From the NCBI GenBank assembly GCA_963662155.1, contig OY759273.1:820942-884941 (forward strand): DNA of 64,000 bases. Reading direction: 5' to 3'. Under the pieces are notes generated by a model. The model was not told the origin of the DNA. It made no database searches and saw only the letters and a program-made list of their open reading frames with translations. Positions 1 through 11,300 of the stretch are shown piece after piece. Every line of letters starts with the position of its first letter. The first letter of the stretch is position 1. The stretch comes from Lamellibrachia columna (lineage: Eukaryota; Annelida; Polychaeta; Sabellida; Siboglinidae). Position numbers and translations under genes: made by a program.

Positions 1-3000
1 CCTGTAGCGTGTCTGTCACATTAGACACATCCCAGTGCTAGTAGCGTGTCTGTCTCACTACAAACATCCCAGTGCTAGTAGCGTGTCTGTCACACAAGAA
101 ACATCACAGTGCTTGTAGCGTGTCTGTCACACTAGAAACATCCCAGTGCCAGTAGTGTGTCTCTCACACTAGAAACATACCAGTGCTAGTAACGTGTCTG
201 TAACACTAGAAACATCCCAGTTCCAGTAGCGTGTCTGTCACACAAGAAACATCCCAGTGGCAGTAGCGTGTCTGCCACACAAGAAACATCCCAGTGCCAG
301 TAGCTTGTCTGTCACACAAGAAACATCCCAGTGCAAGTAGCCTGTCTGTCACACAAGAAACATCCCAGTGACAGTAGCGTGTCTGCCACACAAGAAACAT
401 CCCAGTGCTAGTAGCGTGTATGTCACACTACAAACATCCCATTGCTAGTAGCGTGTCTGTCACACTAGGGAAATCCCAGTGCTAGTAGCGTGTCTGTCAC
501 ACTACAAACATCCCAGTTCTATTAGCGTGTATGCACACTAGAAACATCCCAGTGCCAGTAGCCCCTCTGTCACAAAAGAAACATCCCAGTGCCAGTAGCG
601 TGTCTGCCACACTAGAAAAATCCCAGTGCTAGTAGCGTGTCTGCCATACTAGAAACATCCCAGTGCCTGTAGCGTGTCTGTCACACAAGAAAAATCCCAG
701 ATCCAGTAGCGTGTCTATCACAATAGAAACATCCAAGTGCCAGTAGCGTGTCTGTCACACTAGAACAATCCCAGAGCTAGTAGCGTGTCTGTCACACTAG
801 AAAAATCCCAGTGCTACTAGCGTGTATGTCACACTACAAACATCCCAGTGCTATTAGCGTGTCTGTCATACTAGAAGCATCCAAGTGCCAGTAGCGAGTC
901 TGTCACACAAGAAACATCCCTGTGCTAGTAGCGTTTCTGCCACACTACAAACATCCCAGGGCTTGTAGCGTGTCTGTCACACTAGAAACACACCAGTACT
1001 AGTAGCGTGTCTGTCACACTAGAAACATCCCAGTGCCAGTAGCGTGTCTGTCACACTAGAAAAATCCCAGTGCCAGTAGCGTGTCTGTCACACTACAAAC
1101 ATCCAAGTGCTATTAGCGTGTCTGTCACACTAAAAACATCCCAGAGCTAGTAGCGTGTCTGTCACACTAGAGAGACCCCAGTGCTAGTAGCTTGTCTGTC
1201 ACACTAGAAACATCCCAGTGCAAGTAGCGTGTCTGTCACACTACAAACATCACAGAACTAGTAGCGTGTCTGTAACACTAGAAACATCCCAGTGTCTGTA
1301 GCGTGTCTGTCACACTAGAAAAATCCCAGTGCCTGTAGCGTGTCTGTCACACAAGATACATCTCAGTGCCAGTAGCGTGTCTGTCACTCTAGAAACATCC
1401 CCATGCCAGTAGCGTGTCTGTCACACTAGAAACATCCCAGTGCCTGTAGCGTGTCTGTCACACAAGAAACATCCCCGTGCCAGTAGCGTGTCTATCACAC
1501 TAGAAATATCCAAGTGCCAGTAGCGTGTCTGCAACACTAGAAAAATCCCAGTGGCAGTAGCGTGTCTGTCACACAAGAAACATCCCAGTGCTAGTAGCGT
1601 TTCGGTCACACTAGAAACATCCCAGTGCCAGTAGCGTGTCTGCCACATTAGAAAAATCCCAGTACCAGTAGCGTGTCTGTCACACAAGAAATATCACAGT
1701 GCCAGTAGCGTGTCTGCCATACTAGAAACATACCAGTGCCAGTAGCGTGTCTGCCACACTAGAAAAATCCCAGTGCTAGTAGGGTGTCTGTCACACTACA
1801 AACATCCCAGTGCTATTAGCGTGTCTGTCACACTAGAAGCATCCCAGTGCCAGTAGCTTGTCTGTCACACAAGAAACATCCCAGTGCCAGTAGCGTGTCT
1901 GTCACAATATAAACATCCCAGTGCCAGTAGCTTGTCTGTCACACAAGAAATATCCCAGTACCAGTAGCGTGTCTGTCACATAAGAAATATCCCAGTGCTT
2001 GTAGCGATTCTGTAATACAAGAAACATCCAAGTGCCAGTAGCGTGTCTGTCACACAAGAAACATCCCAGTGCCAGTAGCGTGTCTATAACACTAGAAATA
2101 TCCCAGTGCTAGTAGCGATTATGTCGCACAAGAAACATCCCAGTGCTATTAGCGTGTCTGTCATACTAGAAGCATCCCAGTGCCTGTAGCGAGTCTGTCA
2201 CACTGGAAACATCCCTGTGCTAGTAGCATGTCTGTCACACTACAAACATCCCAGGGCTTGCAGCGTGTCTGTCACACTAGAAACACACCAGTACTAGTAG
2301 CGTGTCTGTCACACTAGAAACATCCCAGTGCCAGTTGCGTGTCTGTCACACTAGAAAAATCCCAGTTCCAGTAGCGTGTCTGTCACACTACAAACATCCC
2401 AGTGCTATTAGCGTGTCTGTCACACTAAAAACTTCCCAGAGCTAGTAGCGTGTCTGTCACACTAGAAAAACCCCAGTGCTATTAGCTTGTCTGTCACACT
2501 AGAAACATCCCAGTGCCAGTAGCGTGTCTGTCACACTAGAAACATCACAGAAGTAGTAGCGTGTCTGTCACACTAGAAACATCCCAGTGCCAGTAGCGTG
2601 TCTGTCACACTAGAAACATCCCAGCGTCTGTAGCGTGTCTGTCACACTAGAAAAATCCCAGTGCCTGTAGCGTGTCTGTCACACAAGAAACATCCAAGTG
2701 CCAGTAGCGTGTCTGCCACATTAGAAACATCCAAGTGCCAGTAGCGTGTCTGTCACACAAGAAACATTCCAGTGCCAGTAGCGTGTCTGCCACACTAGAA
2801 AAATCCGAGTGCAAGTAGCGTGTCTGTCACACTACAAACATCCCTGTGCTATTAGCGTGTCTGCACACTAGAAACATCCCAGTGCTAGTAGCGTGTCTGC
2901 CACACTAGAAACATCCCAGTGCCAGTAGCGTGTCTGCCACACTAGAAAAATCCCATTGCTAGTAGCGTGTCTGTCACACTACAAACATCCCAGTGCTATT

Positions 3001-3839
3001 AGCGTGTCTGTCACACTAGAAACATTCCAGTGCCAGTAGCGTGTCTGTCACACTAGAAACATCCCAGTGCCAGTAGCGTGTATTTCACACTAGAAAAATC
3101 CCAGTGTTAGTAGCGTGTCTGTCAAATTACAAACATCCCAGTGCTATTAGCATGTATGTCATACTAGAAGCATCCCAGTGCCAGTAGCGTGTCTGTCACA
3201 CTACAAACATCGCAGTGCTATTAGCGTGTCTACACACTAGAAACATCCCAGTGCTAGTAGTGTGTCTGTCACACTAGAAACACCCCAGTGCTAGTAGCGT
3301 GTCTCTCACACTAGAAACATCCCAGTGCCAGTAGTGTGTCTGTCACACAAGAAACATCCCAGTGCCAGTAGCGTGTCTGCCACACTAGAAATATCCAAGT
3401 GCCAGTAGCGTGTCTGTCACACAAGAAACATCCCAGTGCCAATATCGCGTCTGCCACAATAGAAAAATCCCAGTGCTTGTAGCGTGTCTGCAATACTAGA
3501 AACATCCCAGTGCCTGAAGCGTGTCTGTCACAAAAGAAACATCCCAGTGCCAGTAGCGTGTCTATCACAATAGAAACATCCCAGTGCCAGTAGCGTGTCT
3601 GTCATACAAGAACCATCCCAGTGCCAGTAGCGTGTCTGTCACACTAGAAACATCCAAGTGCCAGTAGCGTGTCTGTCACACTAGAAAAATCCCAATGCTA
3701 GTAGCGTGTCTGTCACACTAGAAAAATCCCAGTGCTAGTAGCGTGTATGTCACACTACAAACATCCCAGTGCTATTAGCGTGTCTGTCATACTAGAAGCA
3801 TCCCAGTGCCTGTAGCGAGTCTGTCACACTAGAAACATC

Positions 3840-3895
3840 CCAGTGCCAGTATCGTGTCTGCCACACTACAAAAAAAAAACCTGTGCTAGTAGCGT
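3840..3895. repeat. Satellite monomer with poly-A marker, copy 1
   Basis: One monomer carries a run of about ten A directly after CACTAC, in place of AAACATCC. The same lesion recurs near 6510-6555, 2,662 bp away (close to 72 monomers), and I saw it at no other place in the window. It marks the two as descendants of one duplication event. Confidence 0.8.
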
Positions 3896-6499
3896 GTCTG
3901 TCACACTATAAACATCCCAGTGCTATTAGCGTGTCTGTCAAACTAGAAGCATCCCATTGATAGTAGCGTGTATGTCACACTAGAAACATCCCAGAACGAG
4001 TAGCGTGTCTGTCACACTAAAAATATCCAAGTGCCAGTAGCGTGTCTGTAAAATTAGAAACATCCCAGTGCCAGTAGCGTGTCAGTCACACTAGAAACAT
4101 CCCAGTGCCAGTAGCGTGTCTGTCACACCAGAAAAATCCCAGTGGCAGAAGTGTGTCTTTCACACTAGAAACATCCCAGTGCTAGTAACGTGTCTTTTAC
4201 ACTAGACACTTCCCAGTGATAGTAGCGTGTATGTCAAACTAGAAACATGCCAGTGCCAGTAGCGTGTATGTCAAACTAGAAACATGCCAGTGCCAGTAGC
4301 GTGTCTGTCACACTAGAAACATCCCAGTGCCAGTAGCGTGTCTGTCACACAAGAAACTTCCCAGTGCCAGTAGCCTGTCTGTCACACAAGAAACATCCCA
4401 GTGCCAGTAGCGTGTCTGCCACACTAGAAAAATCCAAGTGCTAGTAGGGTGTCTGTCACACTAGAAACATCCCAGTGCCAGTAGCGTGTCTGTCACACTA
4501 GAAACATCCCAGCGTCTGTAGCGTGTCTGTCACACTAGAAAAATCCCAGTGCCTGTAGCGTGTCTGTCACACAAGAAACATCCCCGTGCCAGAAGCGTGT
4601 GTATCACACTAGAAATATCCCAGTGCTAGTAGCGTGTCTGTCACACTAGAAACATCCCAGTGCCAGTAGGGTGTCTGCCACACTAGAAACATCCCAGTGC
4701 CAGTAGCATGTCTGCCACACAAGAAACATCCCAGTGCCAGTAGCGTGTCTGCCACACTAGAAACATCCCAGTACCAGTAGCGTGTCTGCCACACTAGAAA
4801 AATCCCAGTGCTAGTAGCGTGTCTGTCACACTACAAACATCCCAGTGCTATTAGTGTGTTTTTCAAACTAGAAACATTTCAGTGTCAGTAGCGTGTCTGT
4901 CACACTAGAAACATCCCAGTGCCAGTAGCGTGTCTTTAACACTAGAAAAATCCCAGTGCTAGTAGCGTGTCTGTCACACTACAAACATCCCAGTGCTATT
5001 AGCATGTTTGTCACACTAGAAGCATCCCAGTGCCAGTAGCGTTTCTGTCACATTAGAAACATCCCAGTGCCAGTTGCGTGTCTGTCACACTACAAACATC
5101 GCAGTGCTATTAGCGTGTCTGCACACTAGAAACATCCCAGTGCTAGTAGCGTATCTGTCACACTAGAAACACCCCAGTGCTAGTAGCGTGTCTCTCACAC
5201 TAGAAACATCCCAGTGCCAGTAGCGTGTCTGTCACACAAGAAACATCCCAGTGCCAGTAGCGTGTCTTTCACACTAGAAACATCCCAGTGTTTTAGCGTG
5301 TCTGTCACACAAGAAACATCCCAGTGCCAGTAGCGTGTCTCTCACACAAGAAACATCCCGGTGCCAGTAGCGTGTCTGTCACACAAGAAACATCCCAGTG
5401 CCAGTAGCGTGTCTGTCACACTAGAAACACCCCATTGCTAGTAGCGTGTCTGCCACACTAGAAACATCCTAGTGCCAGTAGCGTGTCTGTCACACAAGAA
5501 AAATCCCAGTGTCAGTAGCGTGTCTATCACAATAGAAACATCCCAGTGCCAGAAGCGTGTCTGTCACACAAGAAACATCCCAGTGCCAGTAGCGTGTCTT
5601 TCACACAAGAAACATCCAAGTGCCAGTAGCGTGTCTGCCACATTAGAAACATCCAAGTGCCAGTAGCGTGTCTGTCACACAAGAAACATCCCAGTGCCAG
5701 TAGCGTGTCTGCCACACTAGAAAAATCCCAGTGCTAGTAGCGTGTCTGTCACACTACAAACATCCCAGTGCTATTAGCGTGTCTGCACACTAGAAACATC
5801 CCTGTGGTAGTAGCGTGTCTGCCACACTAGAAACATCCCAGTGCCAGTAGCGTGTCTGCCACACTAGAAAAATCCCAGTGCTAGTAGCGTGTCTGTCACA
5901 CTACAAACATCCCAGTGCTATTAGCATGTATGTCACACTAGAAGCATCCCAGTGCCGGTAGCGTGTCTGTCACACTACAAACATCGCAGTGCTATTAGCT
6001 TGTCTGCACACTAGAAACATCCCAGTGCTAGTAGCGTGTCTGTCACACTAGAAACACCCCAGTGCTAGTAGCGTGTCTCTCACACTAGAAACATCCCAGT
6101 GCCAGTAGCGTGTCTGTCACACAAGAAACATCCCAGTGCCAGTAGCGTGTCTGCCACACTAGAAATATCCCAGTGCTTGTAGCGTGTCTGTCACACAAGA
6201 AACATCCCAATGCCAGTATCGTGTCTGCCACACTAGAAAAATCCCAGTGCTAGTAGCGTGTCTGCCATACTAGAAACATCCCAGTGCCTGTAGCGTGTCT
6301 GTCACAAAAGAAACATCCCAGTGCCAGTAGCGTGTCTATCACAATAGAAACATCCCAGTGCCAGTAGCGTGTCTGTCACACAAGAAACATCCCAGTGCCA
6401 GTAGCGTGTCTGTCACACTACAAACATCCCAGTGCTATTAGCGTGTCTGTCATACTAGAAGCATCCCAGTGCCTGTAGCGAGTCTGTCACACTAGAAAC

Positions 6500-6555
6500 A
6501 TCCCAGTGCCAGTATCGTGTCTGCCACACTACAAAAAAAAACCTGTGCTAGTAGC
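6500..6555. repeat. Satellite monomer with poly-A marker, copy 2
   Basis: This is the second occurrence of the poly-A-bearing monomer, with the same preceding context (GCCAGTATCGTG then CTGCCACACTAC). The A run is slightly shorter than in the copy at 3840-3895. Confidence 0.8.
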
Positions 6556-6639
6556 GTGTCTGTCACACTATAAACATCCCAGTGCTATTAGCGTGTCTGT
6601 CAAACTAGAAGCATCCCAGTGATAGTAGCGTGTCTGTCA

Positions 6640-7980
6640 CACTAGAAACATCCCAGTGCCAGTAGCGTGTCTGTCACACTAGAAACATCCCAGCGTCTGT
6701 AGCGTGTCTGTCACACTAGAAAAATCCCAGTGCCTGTAGCGTGTCTGTCACACAAGAAACATCCAAGTGCCAGTAGCGTGTCTGTCACACTAGAAACATC
6801 CCCATGCCAGTAGCGTGTCTGTCACACTAGAAACATCCCAGTGCCTGTAGCGTGTCTGTCACACAAGAAACATCCCCGTGCCAGAAGCGTGTGTATCACA
6901 CTAGAAATATCCCAGTGCTAGTAGCTTGTCTGTCACACTAGAAACATCCCAGTGCCAGTAGGGTGTCTGCCACACTAGAAACATCCCAGTGCCAGTAGCA
7001 TGTCTGCCACACTAGAAAAATCCCAGTGCCAGTAGCGTGTCTGTCACACAAGAAAGATCCCAGTGCCAGTAGCGTGTCTGCCACACTAGAAACATCCCAG
7101 TGCCAGTAGCGTGTCTGCCACACTAGAAAAATCCCAGTGCTAGTAGCGTGTCTGTCACACTACAAACATCCCAGTGCTATTAGCGTGTCTTTCAAACTAG
7201 AAACATTCCAGTGCCAGTAGCGTGTCTGTCACACTAGAAACATCCCAGTGCCAGTAGCGTGTCTTTAACACTAGAAAAATCCCAGTGCTAGTAGCGTGTC
7301 TGTCACACTACAAACATCCCAGTGCTATTAGCATGTCTGTCACACTAGAAGCATCCCAGTGCCAGTAGCGTGTCTGTCACATTAGAAACATCCCAGTGCC
7401 AGTAGCGTGTCTGTCACACTACAAACATCGCAGTGCTATTAGCGTGTCCGCACACTAGAAACATCCCAGTGCTAGTAGCGTATCTGTCACACTAGAAACA
7501 CCCCAGTGCTAGTAGCGTGTCTCTCACACTAGTAACATCCCAGTGCCAGTAGCGTGTCTGTCACACAAGAAACATCCCAGTGCCAGTAGCGTGACTGTCA
7601 CACTAGAAACATCCCAGTGCTTTTAGCGTGTCTGTCACACAAGAAACATCCCAGTGCCAGTAGCGTGTCTCTCACACAAGAAACATCCTAGTGCCAGTAG
7701 CGTGTCTGTCACACTAGAAACACCCCATTGCTAGTAGCGTGTCTGCCACACTAGAAACATCCTAGTGCCAGTAGCGTGTCTGTCACACAAGAAAAATCCC
7801 AGTGCCAGTAGCGTGTCTATCACAATAGAAACATCCCAGTGCCAGAAGCGTGTCTTTCACACAAGAAACATCCAAGTGCCAGAAGCGTGTCTGCCACATT
7901 AGAAACATCCAAGTGCCAGTAGCGTGTCTGTCACGCAAGAAACATCCCAGTGCCAGTAGCCTGTCTGCCACACTAGAAAA
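6640..7980. repeat. Higher-order satellite unit, copy 1 (partner 8340-9650)
   Basis: This stretch of about 36 monomers matches 8340-9650 monomer for monomer. The offset is 1,701 bp over the first part and 1,664 bp over the last, a difference of exactly one monomer. Shared private variants include GCCAGTAGGGTG, GCCAGTAGCATG and the CTTTAACACTAG monomer. The two are adjacent, so this is a recent tandem segmental duplication inside the array. Boundaries are approximate. Confidence 0.8.
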
Positions 7981-8339
7981 ATCCCAGTGCTAGTAGCGTG
8001 TCTGTCACACTAGAAACATCCCAGTGCTAGTAGCGTGTCTGTCACACTAGAAACACACCAGTACTAGTAGCGTGTCTGTCACACTAGAAACATCCCAGTG
8101 CTAGTAGCGTGTCTGTCACACTAGAAAAATCCCAGTTCCAGTAGCGTGTCTGTCACACTACAAACATCCCAGTGCTATTAGGGTGTCTGTCACACTAAAA
8201 ACATCCCAGAGCTAGTAGCGTGTCTGTCACACTAGAAAAACCCCAGAGCTAGTAGCTTGTCTGTCACACTAGAAACATCCCTGTGCCAGTAGCGTGTCTG
8301 TCACACTAGAAACATCACACAAGTAGTAGCGTGTCTGTC

Positions 8340-9650
8340 ACACTAGAAAGATCCCAGTGCCAGTAGCGTGTCTGTCACACTAGAAACATCCCAGCGTCTG
8401 TAGCGTGTCTGTCACACTAGAAAAATCCCAGTGCCTGTAGCGTGTCTGTCACACAAGAAACATCCAAGTGCCAGTAGCGTGTCTGTCACACTAGAAACAT
8501 CCCCATGCCAGTAGCGTGTCTGTCACACTAGAAACATCCCAGTGCCTGTAGCGTGTCTGTCACACAAGAAACATCCCCGTGCCAGAAGCGTGTGTATTAC
8601 ACTAGAAATATCCCAGTGCTAGTAGCGTGTCTGTCACACTAGAAACATCCCAGTGCCAGTAGGGTGTCTGCCACACTAGAAACATCCCAGTGCCAGTAGC
8701 ATGTCTGCCACACTAGAAAAATCCCAGTGCCAGTAGCGTGTCTGTCACACAAGAAACATCCCAGTGCCAGTAGCGTGTCTGCCACACTAGAAACATTCCA
8801 GTGCCAGTAGCGTGTCTGCCACACTAGAAAAATCCCAGTGCTAGTAGCGTGTCTGTCACACTACAAACATCCCAGTGCTATTAGCGTGTCTTTCAAACTA
8901 GAAACATTCCAGTGCCAGTAGCGTGTCTGTCACACTAGAAACATCCCAGTGCCAGTTGCGTGTCTTTAACACTAGAAAAATCCCAGTGCTAGTAGCGTGT
9001 CTGTCACACTACAAACATCCCAGTGCTATTAGCATGTCTGTCACACTAGAAGCATCCCAGTGCCAGTAGCGTGTCTGTCACATTAGAAACATCCCAGTGC
9101 CAGTAGCGTGTCTGTCACACTACAAACATCGCAGTGCTATTAGAGTGTCCGCACACTAGAAACATCCCAGTGCTAGTAGCGTATCTGTCACACTAGAAAC
9201 ACCCCAGTGGTAGTAGCGTGTCTCTCACACTAGAAACATCCCAGTGCCAGTAGCGTGTCTGTCACACAAGAAACATCCCAGTGCCAGTAGCGTGTCTGTC
9301 ACACTAGAAACATCCCAGTGCTTTTAGCGTGTCTGTCACACAAGAAACATCCCAGTGCCAGTAGCGTGTCTGTCACACTAGAAACACCCCATTGCTAGTA
9401 GCGTGTCTGCCACACTAGAAACATCCTAGTGCCAGTAGCGTGTCTATCACAATAGAAACATCCCAGTGCCAGAAGCGTGTCTGTCACACAAGAAACATCC
9501 CAGTGCCAGTAGCGTGTCTTTCACACAAGGAACATCCAAGTGCCAGAAGCGTGTCTGCCACATTAGAAACATCCAAGTGCCAGTAGCTTGTCTGTCACTC
9601 AAGAAACATCCCAGTGCCAGTAGCGTGTCTGCCACACTAGAAAAATCCCA
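8340..9650. repeat. Higher-order satellite unit, copy 2 (partner 6640-7980)
   Basis: This is the second copy of the roughly 1.7-kb unit. Single-monomer loss relative to copy 1 changes the offset from 1,701 to 1,664 bp, as expected for unequal exchange in register with the 37-bp monomer. Confidence 0.8.
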
Positions 9651-10340
9651 GTGCTAGTAGCGTGTCTGTCACACTACAAACATCCCAGTGCTATTAGCGT
9701 GTCTGCACACTAGAAACATCCCAGTGCTAGTAGCGTGTCTGCCACACTAGAAACATCCCAGTGCCAGTAGCGTGTCTGCCACACTAGAAAAATCCCAGTG
9801 CTAGTAGCGTGTATGTCACACTGCAAACATCCCAGTGCTATTAGCGTGTCTGTCACACTAGAAACATTCCAGTGCCAGTAGCGTGCCTGTCACACTAGAA
9901 ACATCCCAGTGCCAGTAGCATGTCTTTCACACTAGAAAAATCCCAGTGTTAGTAGCGTGTCTGTCACACTACAAACATCCCAGTGCTATTAGCATGTCTG
10001 TCACACTAGAAGCATCCCAGTGCCAGTAGCGTGTCTGTCACACTACAAACATCGCAGTGCTATTAGCGTGTCTGCACACTAGAAACATCCCAGTGCTAGT
10101 AGCGTGTCTGTCACACTAGAAACACCCCAGTGCTAGTAGCGTGTCTCTCACACTAGAGACATTCCAGTGCCAGTAGCGTGTCTGCCACACAAGAAACATC
10201 CCAGTGCGAGTAGCGTGTCTGCCACACTAGAAACATCCCAGTGCCAGTAGCGTGTCTGCCACACTAGAAAATTCCCAGTGCCAGTAGCGTGTCTGTCACA
10301 CAAGAAACATCCCAGTGCTAGTAGCGTGTCTGCCACACAA
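9601..10340. repeat. 960-bp higher-order satellite unit, copy 1
   Basis: This segment is nearly identical to 10561-11300 at a constant offset of 960 bp (26 monomers minus 2 bp). The two-base shortfall fits two 36-bp monomers per unit. Only scattered substitutions separate the copies. Confidence 0.8.
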
Positions 10341-10560
10341 GAAAAATCCCAGTGCCTGTAGAGTGTCTGTCACAAAAGAAACTTCCCAGTGCCAGTAGCG
10401 TGTCTATCACAATAGAAACATCCCAGTGCCAGTAGCGTGTCTGTCACACAAGAAACATCCCAGTGCCAGTAGCGTGTCTGTCACACTAGAAACATCCAAG
10501 TGCCAGTAGCGTGTCTGTCACACTAGAAAAATCCCAGTGCTAGTAGCGTGTCTGTCACAC

Positions 10561-11300
10561 AAGAAACATCCCAGTGCCAGTAGCGTGTCTGCCACACTAG
10601 AAAAATCCCTGTGCTAGTAGCGTGTCTGTCACACTACAAACATCCCAGTGCTATTAGCGTGTCTGCACACTAGAAACATCCCAGTGCTAGTAGCGTGTCT
10701 GCCACACTAGAAACATCCCAGTTCCAGTAGCGTGTCTGCCACACTAGAAAAATCCCAGTGCTTGTAGCGTGTCTGTCACACTACAAACATCCCAGTGCTA
10801 TTAGCGTGTCTGTCACACTAGAAACATTCCAGTGCCAGTAGCGTGTCTGTCACACTAGAAACATCCCAGGGCCAGTAGCGTGTCTTTCACACTAGAAAAA
10901 TCCCAGTGTTAGTAGCGTGTCTGTCACACTACAAACATCCCAGTGCTATTAGCATGTCTGTCACACTAGAAGCATCCCAGTGCCAGTAGCGTGCCTGTCA
11001 CACTACAAACATCGCAGTGCTATTAGCGTGTCTGCACACTAGAAACATCCCAGTGCTAGTAGCGTGTCTGTCACACTAGAAACACCCCAGTGCTAGTAGC
11101 GTGTCTCTCACACTAGAAACATCCCAGTGCCAGTAGCGTGTCTGTCACACAAGAAACATCCCAGTGCCAGTAGCGTGTCTGCCACACTAGAAACATCCCA
11201 GTGCCAGTAGCGTGTCTGCCACACTAGAAAATTCCCAGTGCCAGTAGCGTGTCTGTCACACAAGAAACATCCCAGTGCTAGTAGCGTGTCTGCCACACTA
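10561..11300. repeat. 960-bp higher-order satellite unit, copy 2
   Basis: This is the partner of 9601-10340, with the same order of monomer subtypes, including the 36-bp CTGCACAC unit and the GAAAATTCCC variant. Confidence 0.8.
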
